From Streptomyces fuscichromogenes (GTDB lineage: Bacteria; Actinomycetota; Actinomycetes; Streptomycetales; Streptomycetaceae): 64,000 bases of DNA. Below the pieces are notes generated by a model. That model made no database searches. It was not told the DNA's origin and saw nothing but the letters and a program-made list of their open reading frames with translations. The translations under genes were made by a program, and so were the position numbers. This document shows positions 8,963 to 17,462 of the stretch, in pieces; position 1 is the first letter of the stretch; each line of letters begins with the position of its first letter. Location: the NCBI RefSeq assembly GCF_014645815.1, contig NZ_BMML01000003.1, forward strand, positions 496,001 through 560,000. The letters are read 5' to 3'.

Positions 8963-10444
8963 ATGAACCTCCCGATGATCCTTGACATGGTGGCCGACGG
9001 GATGCCCGGCCGCGTACTGCTCGGAGACCGCGTCGACGGAGTCACCGGCGCGGGCCTGCGGGCGCGGGCCCGCGCCGGCGCCGCCCACGTGACGGCGGTC
9101 GGCGCGGACCGAGTGGTGTACCTAGGCCCGAACGGCCCGGCGTTTCCGGTGGCGTTGTTCGCCGCCGCTCTTGCCGGCGTCCCCTTCCTGCCGGTCAACT
9201 ACCGACTCGGTGCGGAGCAACTCGCAGACGTGCTGAGTCGCCAGCACAGACCTCTCGTCGTGACGGACACCCCCGACCGGGTGCCCGGACTCCCCGCGGT
9301 CGGGGCCGACGACTTCCTGCGGCTCCCGCTGGCGAACGCCGACCCGTCCGCGGCGCTCGTGACCGGCGAGGACGACATCGCCGTGCTGCTGATGACCAGC
9401 GGCACGACGGCGGCCCCCAAGAGCGCGGTCCTGAGGCATCGCAACCTGGCCGCGTACATCTTCGGTTCCGTCGAGTTCTGCTCGGTGCCGGAGGATGACG
9501 CCACGCTGGTCAGCGTTCCTCCTTACCACATCGCCGCCGTCGCCAACGCCCTGTCCAACCTGTACTGCGGTCGGCGGGTGGTCTACCTGGACCGCTTCAC
9601 CCCGGAGGGCTGGCTGGACCTGGTCCGGGAGCAGCGGGTCACGCATGCCATGGTCGTGCCGACGATGCTGGCCCGTATCGTCGCCGAGTTGCGCCGGCGA
9701 GGGGAGCAGGGTCCCGCTTCTCTGCGGTCCATCTCCTACGGTGGGGCAAAGGTGGCCCGGGACGTGGTGGAGGAGGCGCTGCGGCTCTTTCCGGAGGCTG
9801 GTTTCGTCAACGCGTACGGCCTGACCGAGACCGCTTCGTCGATCGCCGTACTGGGCCCCGAGGACCACCGGGCGGCGCTGTCGAGTCAGGACCCGGCGGT
9901 GCGTGGCCGACTCGGCTCCGTGGGACGGGCGCTGCCGTCGGTGGAGATCGAGGTGCAGGACGAGGGCGGCCGTTCCTGCCCGCCGGGACGGATCGGCGAC
10001 ATCCTCGTGCGGGGCGCCCAGGTGGCGGGCGAGTACCTGGAGGCCGGCAGCCTGGTCGGCGAGGACGGCTGGTTCCCCACACGGGATCGCGGCTACCTGG
10101 ACGAGGACGGCTACTTGTTCGTCCGCGGCCGGGCCGACGACACGATCATCCGGGGCGGGGAGAACATCGCGCCCGCCGAGATCGAGGAAGTGATCGGCCG
10201 TCACCCCGCTGTCCTCGACTGCGTGGTGGCCGGCGTGCCGGACCACGAATGGGGCCAGGTGATCGGTGCCTTCGTCATCACCCGTCCCGGTGGCCGGACG
10301 GACGAGACGGAACTGCGTACGTGGGTGCGGGACCGGCTGCGCGGCTCGAAGACACCCGATCGTGTGGTCTTCGTCCAGGAGTTCCCGACCACGCCGACCG
10401 GCAAGGTCGTCCGTCGTGATCTCGTTGCGCTGCTGGCGTCGTGA
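8963..10444 (+). CDS. AMP-forming acyl-CoA synthetase / ligase
   Basis: A 493-residue ANL-superfamily ligase that activates a carboxylic acid to its CoA thioester through an acyl-adenylate. Visible motifs are the P-loop LLMTSGTTAAPKSAV, the aromatic gate VSVPPYHIAAV, the A5 motif NAYGLTETAS, the hinge region YLFVRGRADDTIIRGGENI, and the C-terminal lysine block PTTPTGKVVRRDL. The ATG at 8963 follows GCGGAGCG. It is likely an entry step of the catabolic island. The start fits the family, though the N-terminus is somewhat short. Confidence 0.9.
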   Translation: MNLPMILDMVADGMPGRVLLGDRVDGVTGAGLRARARAGAAHVTAVGADRVVYLGPNGPAFPVALFAAALAGVPFLPVNYRLGAEQLADVLSRQHRPLVVTDTPDRVPGLPAVGADDFLRLPLANADPSAALVTGEDDIAVLLMTSGTTAAPKSAVLRHRNLAAYIFGSVEFCSVPEDDATLVSVPPYHIAAVANALSNLYCGRRVVYLDRFTPEGWLDLVREQRVTHAMVVPTMLARIVAELRRRGEQGPASLRSISYGGAKVARDVVEEALRLFPEAGFVNAYGLTETASSIAVLGPEDHRAALSSQDPAVRGRLGSVGRALPSVEIEVQDEGGRSCPPGRIGDILVRGAQVAGEYLEAGSLVGEDGWFPTRDRGYLDEDGYLFVRGRADDTIIRGGENIAPAEIEEVIGRHPAVLDCVVAGVPDHEWGQVIGAFVITRPGGRTDETELRTWVRDRLRGSKTPDRVVFVQEFPTTPTGKVVRRDLVALLAS

Positions 10445-10452
10445 CTCTTGAG

Positions 10453-10484
10453 TTCGATGTTTTGATGAATATACTTACATCGAA
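10453..10484. promoter_or_regulatory. inverted repeat TTCGATGT-N16-ACATCGAA upstream of the CoA-transferase gene
   Basis: Two perfect 8-base arms flank 16 A+T-rich bases, 99 bases before the GTG at 10583 and 8 bases after the ligase stop. The half-site is the same as in the repeat at 7608-7629 but in the opposite relative orientation. Downstream, GAAATATTCG is shared with 23439-23448 before the Rieske gene. This suggests a second transcript starts here rather than simple read-through from the ligase. Confidence 0.4.
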
Positions 10485-10582
10485 ATATTCGTGGGGCGGA
10501 GCTCCGCTCCACGTCTCGCCTTTCCGCCGCAGTCACTGCCCCGGAGGCCGTTCGTTCCCTTGAGGAAGCGAGGTTCGGTCGC

Positions 10583-11812
10583 GTGTTCAAACCCATGGAA
10601 GGTGTGCGTGTCCTGGAGGTCGCGCAGTTCACCTTCGTCCCTTCCGCAGGCGCCGTTCTGGCGGACTGGGGTGCTGATGTCATCAAGATCGAGCACGCGG
10701 AGAAGGGAGACGCCCAGCGGGGTCTCGTCAGGGCGCTGGGCCAGGACGTGGTCTCCAGGGGGTCGAGCTTCGCGCCGATCATGGACGGACCCAACCGGGG
10801 CAAGCGCAGTATCGGCCTCTCTCTGGAGAAGCCCGAGTCCAAGCGGGTCCTGCACGAACTCATCCGGTCCAGCGACGTGTTCCTGACGAACTTCCTGCCG
10901 GGAGCCCGGGCCAGACTGGGCATCGACCTGGAGGACGTCCGCGCCGTCAACCCGGACATCATCTACACCGTCGGGACCAGCTTCGCGCACAGCGGGCCAG
11001 AGGCCGACAAGGGCGGCTACGACGGGACGGCCTTCTGGGCGCGGGCGGGCACCGCCGACTCGGTGACCCCGCCCGGCTCCGACTGGGTCATCCCGCAGCC
11101 CGCCGGCGCGTACGGAGACAACATAGGCGGGATGACCATCGCCGGTGGCATCGCCGCGGCACTCTTCGCCAGGGACCGGACCGGTACCGCACCGACCGTG
11201 GACATCTCACTCCTGGGCGTCGGCGCCTGGGCGATCCAGCTCAACGTCAACCTGGCGCTCATGGCGGGCGGGCCACTGCCCAAGCCCGATCCCAGGATCG
11301 GCAATCCCAGCAATCCGCTGAGCGGCCTCTACCGGACCGCCGACGACCGCTGGCTCTCCCTGGTCATGCTCCAACCCGGCCGATACTGGGCCGACTTCTG
11401 TGTGAAAACGGGGCGTCCCGAGCTGGCCCACGACCCGCGGTTCGACTCCGCCGAGAAGCTGATGGCCAACGCCGGGGAAGCGGCCGCCCTCGTCGCCGAG
11501 ATCCTGGCCTCCCGGACGAAGGACGAATGGGTCGCCGCCTTCGCGGACATCGAGGGCCAGTGGGCGGTCGTCCAGAACACGTACGAGGTCGGCCACGACC
11601 CCGCGCTGCGCGAGCTCGGGCAGATCGCCGACGTGGTCGACGCCGACGGGATCACCCGTCAACTGATTGCCAACCCGGTGCAGTTCAACCGGGAGGCACC
11701 GCGACTCACACGCGGTCCGTTGTTCGCCGAGCACACCGACGAGATCCTGCGCGAGCTCGGGCTCACCGACGACGAGCTGCTGGAACTCAAGATCGCGGGC
11801 GCGGTCACATGA
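10583..11812 (+). CDS. CaiB/BaiF (class III) CoA-transferase
   Basis: A 409-residue family III CoA-transferase that moves CoA between acids through a glutamyl/aspartyl anhydride. Visible features are the N-terminal GVRVLEVAQF, ADWGADVIKIE, the GGYDGTAFWARAG block, and the probable catalytic Asp179 in GAYGDNIGGM. The GTG at 10583 is used; ATG at 10595 is possible. The stop overlaps the next ATG (ATGA), so it is coupled to the following dehydrogenase. It may recycle CoA onto a pathway acid. Confidence 0.9.
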   Translation: MFKPMEGVRVLEVAQFTFVPSAGAVLADWGADVIKIEHAEKGDAQRGLVRALGQDVVSRGSSFAPIMDGPNRGKRSIGLSLEKPESKRVLHELIRSSDVFLTNFLPGARARLGIDLEDVRAVNPDIIYTVGTSFAHSGPEADKGGYDGTAFWARAGTADSVTPPGSDWVIPQPAGAYGDNIGGMTIAGGIAAALFARDRTGTAPTVDISLLGVGAWAIQLNVNLALMAGGPLPKPDPRIGNPSNPLSGLYRTADDRWLSLVMLQPGRYWADFCVKTGRPELAHDPRFDSAEKLMANAGEAAALVAEILASRTKDEWVAAFADIEGQWAVVQNTYEVGHDPALRELGQIADVVDADGITRQLIANPVQFNREAPRLTRGPLFAEHTDEILRELGLTDDELLELKIAGAVT

Positions 11813-12648
11813 GCGGTCCGCGCGAGGTGCGCCGGGTCGGCTTCATCGGCCTGGGGAGTCAGGGCGGTCCGATGGCGCGACGGATCGCCGAGGCGGGCAT
11901 CCCCACCACGTTGTGGGCTCGCCGGCCCGAGGCACTCGCGGAGTTCCGGGACACCGACGCCGCACTGGCCGCCTCGCCGGCCGAACTGGCGGCGGCCGGC
12001 GACCTGGTCTGCGTATGCGTCCTGGACGACGCCGCGGTGGAGCAGGTCGTCACCGGCCCCGGCGGAGTCCTGTGGCACCTGGCCGAGGGCAGCGTGATCG
12101 CCGTCCACAGCACGGTGCGGCCGGACACCGTCGAGCGGTTGGCCGACCGGGCCGCCGAGCGCGGGATCGCGGTCCTCGACGCGCCCGTCAGCGGCGGCGG
12201 ACCGGCCGCCGAACAGGGACGGCTGCTCGTGATGCTGGGCGGGGACACCGACGCCGTGCAGCGCTGCCGCCATGTCTTCGTCACCTACGGCGACCCGGTC
12301 GTCCACCTCGGCCCGGTGGGCGCCGGCCAGCGGGCCAAGCTCGTCAACAACCTGCTCCTGGCAGCCAACATGGGCGTCGCCGAGAGCGCCTTCGCCCTCG
12401 CACGGGAACTTGGGGTCGACCCGGCACAGCTCTCCGTCGTCCTTGCCCACGGAACGGGGAGGAGCTTCGGGGCGGGCATGGTGCGCGAGCCGGAATTCAC
12501 TCTCCGCACCGCCGGCGACCGGGCAGGCGCGCTCCTGCAGAAGGACGTCCGGCTGATCGCCGAGGTGGCCAAGGGCACCGCAAGCCATCCCGGAATCGTC
12601 CTCGACGCCGCGGACGCGGCCCTCGCCTCGATGGGGCGCCCCCGGTGA
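11809..12648 (+). CDS. NAD(P)-dependent beta-hydroxyacid dehydrogenase (3-hydroxyisobutyrate dehydrogenase family)
   Basis: A 279-residue member. The Rossmann motif is GFIGLGSQGGPMA at the N-terminus, the substrate-binding signature LDAPVSGGG lies at about 123-131, and the catalytic lysine is Lys177 in GAGQRAKLVNN. The family oxidises beta-hydroxy acids or reduces the matching semialdehydes. ATG overlaps the upstream stop by four bases. It is followed by an aldehyde dehydrogenase after a 325-base gap. Confidence 0.88.
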   Translation: MSGPREVRRVGFIGLGSQGGPMARRIAEAGIPTTLWARRPEALAEFRDTDAALAASPAELAAAGDLVCVCVLDDAAVEQVVTGPGGVLWHLAEGSVIAVHSTVRPDTVERLADRAAERGIAVLDAPVSGGGPAAEQGRLLVMLGGDTDAVQRCRHVFVTYGDPVVHLGPVGAGQRAKLVNNLLLAANMGVAESAFALARELGVDPAQLSVVLAHGTGRSFGAGMVREPEFTLRTAGDRAGALLQKDVRLIAEVAKGTASHPGIVLDAADAALASMGRPR

Positions 12649-12973
12649 ACGGGCGCGGTGGCGCCGACAGCCGCGCCCTGGGCGGGACCGCCGGGCGAAG
12701 CTCGGCCGCCGCGTTCGCGCACGGCGCCAGTGAGTGCGTCGGCAACGACATCGCCGTGGTCCGCGGCGCCGCGTCCGAACGCCGCCAGGAACTCGGTCGG
12801 CCGGTCGACGCACACCGCGTCATGGGCCACCGGCCGAGCCCTGAAGCACCGGACCCTGTGCGCCAGATCTCCCGCGGTCGCCGGACGCTGAGCGGTCCGG
12901 CGCCGACCGTCACCCCCGCGGCGCGCACTTCACCGCGCCGTGACCGATCTACGCCGCTTCTCCTGGAGTTTCC
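12649..12973. other. 325-base gap without a recognisable gene
   Basis: Open frames exist on both strands but none has a family-like sequence or a convincing ribosome site that would not overlap neighbours. The last 15 bases hold the ribosome site (TGGAG) of the aldehyde dehydrogenase. I see no repeat or hairpin of note. It may be decayed coding sequence. Confidence 0.4.
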
Positions 12974-14437
12974 ATGTCGACGCTCGGCACCCGCATGCTC
13001 ATCGACGGCGCCCTGGTCCAGTCCGGTACCCACCGCACCTACGACAACATCAACCCTGCCACGGAGGAGACGATCGGCGTCGCGCCCGACGGTGATGCGA
13101 CCGATGTCGAGCGGGCGATCGGAGCCGCCCGCCGGGCCTTCGACACCACCGACTGGTCCACGAACGTGGCACTGCGCCGACGGTGCCTGACACAGCTGCG
13201 TGACGCGCTGTTCGGTGCGGTCGAAGAGCTCCGGCCGCTGATCGTCGCCGAGACCGGCAGCCCGGTCAGGTTGACCTACCGCATCCAACTGGACGAGCCG
13301 ATCCGGTACATCGACCACTACATCCGCCTGCTGGAGGGCTACGAGTTCGAGAGCCCGCTGCCGGTCAAGGAGATCCACGGCCGTCCCACCAACCGGATCG
13401 TGCGCCGCGAGGCGGCCGGTGTGGTCGCCGCCATCACACCCTGGAACTACCCCTTCTACCTGAACATCTGCAAGGTCGCCGGCGCCCTCGCGGCCGGCTG
13501 CACGGTGGTGCTCAAGCCTGCTCCGGACACCCCGAGCGCGGCGCTGGCGCTCGGCGAGATCGCCGCGACGCACACCGACATCCCGGCCGGCGTCCTCAAC
13601 GTGGTGACGACCAGTGACAACAACGTCGCCCAGATCCTCGCCACCCACCCCGACGTCGACGCCGTCACCCTGACCGGCTCGACCGCCACGGGGCGCAGGG
13701 TCATGGCCGCCGCCGCGGACACCGTCAAACGTGTGACGCTGGAACTCGGCGGCAAGTCCGCGGCGGTCGTGCTCGACGACGCCGATCTCCAGGGCATCCT
13801 GCCCTCGCTCGTCACGGGCCTGTGCGCGCACGCCGGACAGGGCTGCGCCTCGCTCACCCGGCTGCTCGTGCCGCGGGCCCGGTACGACGAGGCGGTGGGC
13901 GTCGTCGCCGAGGCCCTGCCGCGTGTCCCCTGGGGCGACCCGACCGACCCGGCCAACCTGATGGGACCGGTTGTCAACGCCCGGCAGCGTGACAGCATTC
14001 TGCGCTACTACGAGTCGGCCCGTCGCGACGGGCGCGTCGTGGTCGGCGGGCAGCCGCAGACCCGGTTCGAGAAGGGCTACTACGTCGAGCCGACCCTGAT
14101 CGCCGACGTCGACCCGAAGGCCCCGGTGGCGCAGGAGGAGATCTTCGGACCCGCCATGGTGGTCCTCCCGTTCGAGGACGACGAGGACGCTCTGCGGATC
14201 GCCGACAGCACCATGTACGGCCTGTCGGGAGCCGTGTTCAGCGCCGACCTGGACCGGGCGATGGCCCTTGCCCGGCGGTTTCGCACGGGAACCGTGGGTG
14301 TCAACGGCGGCAGCTGGTTCGACGTCGAGTCACCGTTCGGCGGCTACAAGCAGAGCGGCCTCGGCCGCGAGTGGGGCGTCGCGGGCCTTGAGGACTTCCT
14401 CGAGGTCAAGACGATCGCCTATCCGGCGGCCGGCTGA
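12974..14437 (+). CDS. NAD(P)-dependent aldehyde dehydrogenase
   Basis: A 487-residue ALDH oxidising an aldehyde to the acid. Visible are ITPWNYPFYLN, the cofactor loop LTGSTATGRRV, the catalytic glutamate block LELGGKSAAVVL, the catalytic Cys291 in HAGQGCASLTR, and EEIFGPAMVVLPF. CTGGAG lies 7 bases before the ATG. It differs clearly from the second ALDH at 31929-33407. It probably acts with the following SDR to convert an alcohol to an acid. Confidence 0.92.
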   Translation: MSTLGTRMLIDGALVQSGTHRTYDNINPATEETIGVAPDGDATDVERAIGAARRAFDTTDWSTNVALRRRCLTQLRDALFGAVEELRPLIVAETGSPVRLTYRIQLDEPIRYIDHYIRLLEGYEFESPLPVKEIHGRPTNRIVRREAAGVVAAITPWNYPFYLNICKVAGALAAGCTVVLKPAPDTPSAALALGEIAATHTDIPAGVLNVVTTSDNNVAQILATHPDVDAVTLTGSTATGRRVMAAAADTVKRVTLELGGKSAAVVLDDADLQGILPSLVTGLCAHAGQGCASLTRLLVPRARYDEAVGVVAEALPRVPWGDPTDPANLMGPVVNARQRDSILRYYESARRDGRVVVGGQPQTRFEKGYYVEPTLIADVDPKAPVAQEEIFGPAMVVLPFEDDEDALRIADSTMYGLSGAVFSADLDRAMALARRFRTGTVGVNGGSWFDVESPFGGYKQSGLGREWGVAGLEDFLEVKTIAYPAAG

Positions 14438-14512
14438 TCCGGCCCGCACCTTCGGCCTCGGCCGCCGCGGCGCGAAGGACGGCAAGTCACTTCTTCCCAG
14501 AAAGGCCCGGAC

Positions 14513-15373
14513 ATGGGACGTGTTGAGGGCAAGGTCGTGTTCATCACCGGTGCGGCCCGCGGACAGGGACGCAGCCACGCGGTGCGCCTGGCGGAGGAGG
14601 GCGCGGACATCATCGCCGTGGACCTCTGCCGGGACATAGCCTCGAACAGGTATCCGCTCGCCTCGCCGGACGACCTCAAGGAAACGGTCCGGCTCGTCGA
14701 ACAGCAGGGGCGGCGGATCGTCGCCGTGGAGGCCGACGTCCGCGAGCGGGCACAACTCGCGGACGCCCTGCAGCAGGGCATCTCCACGCTCGGCAGGGTC
14801 GACGTGGTCGTGGCCAACGCCGCCGTCATGCCGCTGCATGGGCAGCCGCCGCTGCAGGCCTGGACCGACGCGGTCGACACGAACTTCCTCGGAGTGGTCA
14901 ACGCCGTCCACGCGGCGCTGCCCCACCTCCCCGACGGTGCCTCGATCATCGCCACCGGATCCGCCGCCGCGTTCATGACCGGCCACAAGGTCGCCGAGCC
15001 CGGTGTGAACCCCGGAGGGTCGGGCTACACGTACGCCAAGAAGGCCCTGTCGGAGTTCATCCACGAGGTGGCCCGCAACGTCGCCCCGAGGATGATCCGG
15101 GCCAACGCGGTCCACCCGACCAACTGCAACACCGACATGCTCAACAGCGACCCCATGTACCGGGCGTTCCGGCCCGACCTGGAGAACCCCACGCGTGAGG
15201 ACGCCCTGGAGTCCTTCCCCCGGCAGCAGGCGATGCCCGTTCCGTACGTCGAGCCGCTCGACGTCAGCAACGCCGTCGTCTACCTGTCCTCCGACGAGTC
15301 CCGCTACGTCACCGGGCTGCAACTGCGGGTCGACGCGGGGTCCTACCTGAAGTTCCACGACTTCCATGTCTGA
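14513..15373 (+). CDS. mycofactocin-coupled SDR family oxidoreductase
   Basis: A 286-residue short-chain dehydrogenase with the opening GKVVFITGAARGQGRSHAVR, EGADIIAVDLC, VEADVRERAQL and VVANAAVM, and the catalytic Tyr172-x3-Lys176 (YTYAK). These N-terminal features and the long insert after the first strand are the hallmarks of SDRs that hold NAD tightly and pass electrons to mycofactocin. No mycofactocin biosynthesis gene (mftA-F) is in the window, so the cofactor would have to be made elsewhere. It overlaps, by eight bases, a possible early start of the ferredoxin that follows. Confidence 0.85.
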   Translation: MGRVEGKVVFITGAARGQGRSHAVRLAEEGADIIAVDLCRDIASNRYPLASPDDLKETVRLVEQQGRRIVAVEADVRERAQLADALQQGISTLGRVDVVVANAAVMPLHGQPPLQAWTDAVDTNFLGVVNAVHAALPHLPDGASIIATGSAAAFMTGHKVAEPGVNPGGSGYTYAKKALSEFIHEVARNVAPRMIRANAVHPTNCNTDMLNSDPMYRAFRPDLENPTREDALESFPRQQAMPVPYVEPLDVSNAVVYLSSDESRYVTGLQLRVDAGSYLKFHDFHV

Positions 15374-15392
15374 GACGGCGAGGAGTACGGCG

Positions 15393-15584
15393 ATGAAGGT
15401 GCGCGTCGACGGGGCCGTCTGCCAGGGCCACACCCTGTGCGCGATGACCGCCCCGAAGCTGTTCGTCCTGCGGGACGAGGACGGCCATGCGCAGGCGGTC
15501 TCCGAAGAAGTGCCCGCGGACCAGGAGGAACTCGCCCGTGAGGCGGCCCGGTCCTGTCCCGAGCAGGCGATCGTCCTGTTCTGA
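15393..15584 (+). CDS. small ferredoxin with CxxHxxC motif (P450 partner type)
   Basis: A 63-residue single-cluster ferredoxin. Ligands are Cys10, Cys16 and Cys55 (SCPEQAI), with His13 where a four-cysteine ferredoxin has its second Cys. CxxHxxC(x)nCP ferredoxins are the usual electron donors encoded beside actinobacterial P450s and bind a [3Fe-4S] or atypical cluster. The ATG at 15393 is chosen because GAGGAG sits about 8 bases upstream; an in-frame ATG at 15366 overlaps the SDR stop. The P450 starts 41 bases downstream, consistent with a redox pair. Confidence 0.9.
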   Translation: MKVRVDGAVCQGHTLCAMTAPKLFVLRDEDGHAQAVSEEVPADQEELAREAARSCPEQAIVLF

Positions 15585-15625
15585 ACCGTCAATTCCGGTC
15601 CCGCGAAGGAAACAGGAGAAGGACG

Positions 15626-17005
15626 ATGACCGCCGAAGAGGACCGCACCGGTGACTCCCGCCGCACGGGTGACCGGATCAGCCTGGACCGGCACAGCACC
15701 CGGTACCGCACCGATTTCGAGGGACTCAGCGACGAGTTCCACGCCAAGTGCCCGGTGGCGTGGAACCAGGAGCACGGCGGCCACTGGTTCGTCACCGGCA
15801 ACAGGCAGCTGTTCGACCTGGCCCGCCGCGCGGACGTGCTCTCCAACGACGCCGACGTCCGCAACGAACGGCGGGGCTACGACGGCATCTCCATCCCGGC
15901 GATCCCCAAGGAGCGCCGGAACGGCATGGTCGGCGGGTTCATCGAGATGGACCCGCCGGCCCAGCGGCACTACCGCAACGCCCTGAACCCCTACCTCTCC
16001 CCGGCGGCGGTCGCCCGCTGGCAGCCGGTGATCGACGAGATCACCCGCGCCTGCCTCGACGAGGTGATCGAGACCGGGAGCATCGACTTCGTCGACGACC
16101 TGGCCAACATCGTTCCGGCGGTCCTGACGATGGCGATGCTCGGCCTGCCGCTGGCGGACTGGGGCGTCTACTGCGAGCCGACGCACGCCAGCGTCTACAC
16201 CCCTCCGGGCTCCCCCGACTGGCAGCGGGTGCGGGACCTGTCCGTGAAGATGGCCGGACGGCTGGCCGAGAGCCTGCGGGGGATCAGGGACAATCCCCGT
16301 CCCGGTCTGGTGAACGCCGTGCTCACCGCGGACATCGACGGCAGCCGCCCGGACGACGGGGAAGCCCTCGGCGTGGTCCAACTGCTCATCGGCGGCGGCT
16401 TCGACACCACGACCGCACTGACCGCGCACTCCCTGGAGTGGCTCGCGCACCACCCCGGCGAACGGGACCGGCTGAGCAGCCAGTGGGAGTCACTGCGCGA
16501 CAGCGCCACCGAGGAGTTCCTCCGCTATTTCACCCCCGCTGTCGGAGACGGTCGCACCATCTCCCAGGACGTCGAGATCAACGGCACCCGGTTCGGCGAG
16601 GGAGAGCGGGTCTGGCTCTCCTGGGCGATGTCGAACCGGGACGCGTCCGTGTTCGACGATCCGCACACCGTCCGCATGGACCGCACGGGCAACCGGCACG
16701 CCAGCTTCGGGTTGGGCATCCACCGGTGCATCGGCTCCAACGTCGCCCGGGCGACGTTCAAGACGATGCTCAGGGCCGTGCTCGACCGGATGCCGGACTT
16801 CGCCTGTGACCCGGCGCGGGCAGTGCATTACGACACCACCGGCGTCATCAACGGGATGAAGCACCTGCCGGCCACCTTCACGCCGGGCGAACGGCTCGGC
16901 GCCGGCCTGGCCGAGACACTCACGAAGCTACAGCGTGCCGTCGACGAACAACGCCTCGCCGAACCGGTCACCGTACGCAGGGAACGGGCCGTGCTCGACG
17001 ACTGA
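15626..17005 (+). CDS. cytochrome P450
   Basis: A 459-residue soluble bacterial P450. The I-helix oxygen motif is GGGFDTTT (256-263), the K-helix ExxR is Glu297-Arg300 followed by YFTPAVGDG, and the heme loop FGLGIHRCIG places the ligand at Cys368. It presumably hydroxylates the pathway substrate or an intermediate using the flanking ferredoxins and the reductase at 20128. A 30-residue C-terminal tail beyond the usual fold (LTKLQRAVDEQRL) is slightly unusual. AGGAGAAGG precedes the ATG. Confidence 0.95.
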   Translation: MTAEEDRTGDSRRTGDRISLDRHSTRYRTDFEGLSDEFHAKCPVAWNQEHGGHWFVTGNRQLFDLARRADVLSNDADVRNERRGYDGISIPAIPKERRNGMVGGFIEMDPPAQRHYRNALNPYLSPAAVARWQPVIDEITRACLDEVIETGSIDFVDDLANIVPAVLTMAMLGLPLADWGVYCEPTHASVYTPPGSPDWQRVRDLSVKMAGRLAESLRGIRDNPRPGLVNAVLTADIDGSRPDDGEALGVVQLLIGGGFDTTTALTAHSLEWLAHHPGERDRLSSQWESLRDSATEEFLRYFTPAVGDGRTISQDVEINGTRFGEGERVWLSWAMSNRDASVFDDPHTVRMDRTGNRHASFGLGIHRCIGSNVARATFKTMLRAVLDRMPDFACDPARAVHYDTTGVINGMKHLPATFTPGERLGAGLAETLTKLQRAVDEQRLAEPVTVRRERAVLDD

Positions 17006-17100
17006 TCGGTCCCCCGCTCCGCGGCCGACGCTCGTCTGCCGACTTCCCGACCCCGGTACCGGGCCCCGTCCCGTGCCGCGAGACCCGCTTGGAGTACCCG

Positions 17101-17430
17101 ATGGCCTACGTGGTGGCCGAGCCCTGTGTCGATGTCCTGGACAAGGCCTGCGTCGACGAATGCCCCGTCGACTGCATCTACGAGGGCGCCCGGATGGCGT
17201 TCATCCAGCCCGAGGAGTGTGTGGACTGCGGCGCCTGTGTGCAGGTCTGCCCGGTCGAGGCCATCTACTACGAGGACGACCTGCCGCAGGAATGGTCGGC
17301 GTTCACGCGCTACAACGCGGACTTCTTCGCGGGCGTCGGCTCGCCCGGCGGGGCGGAGAACATGCCCAGCGGCAGCGTGCCCGACCCGGCGCCCGTCACC
17401 GCGCTGCCGCCGGGTCCCGCCGAGCGGTAA
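17101..17430 (+). CDS. FdxA-like 7Fe ferredoxin
   Basis: A 109-residue ferredoxin with Cys9, 17, 21 and 25 (CVDECPVDC) and a second set at 40, 43, 46 and 50 (CVDCGACVQVC). This is the pattern of seven-iron ferredoxins with one [3Fe-4S] and one [4Fe-4S] cluster. The acidic C-terminal half (YEDDLPQEW) and Pro-rich tail are typical of actinobacterial FdxA. It is a second candidate donor for the P450 or the Rieske enzyme. Confidence 0.93.
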   Translation: MAYVVAEPCVDVLDKACVDECPVDCIYEGARMAFIQPEECVDCGACVQVCPVEAIYYEDDLPQEWSAFTRYNADFFAGVGSPGGAENMPSGSVPDPAPVTALPPGPAER

Positions 17431-17462
17431 GGACACGGCTCCCAGAACAGGAGACAGCACAA

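Noticed and set aside
12649..12973. Possible short gene in the gap before the aldehyde dehydrogenase
   Set aside because: Open frames on both strands look like random high-G+C translation and would overlap flanking genes.
14330..16453. Long minus-strand open frame of about 700 codons
   Set aside because: It is antisense to the SDR, ferredoxin and P450 genes. Such frames arise from third-position G/C bias and the translation has no family pattern.
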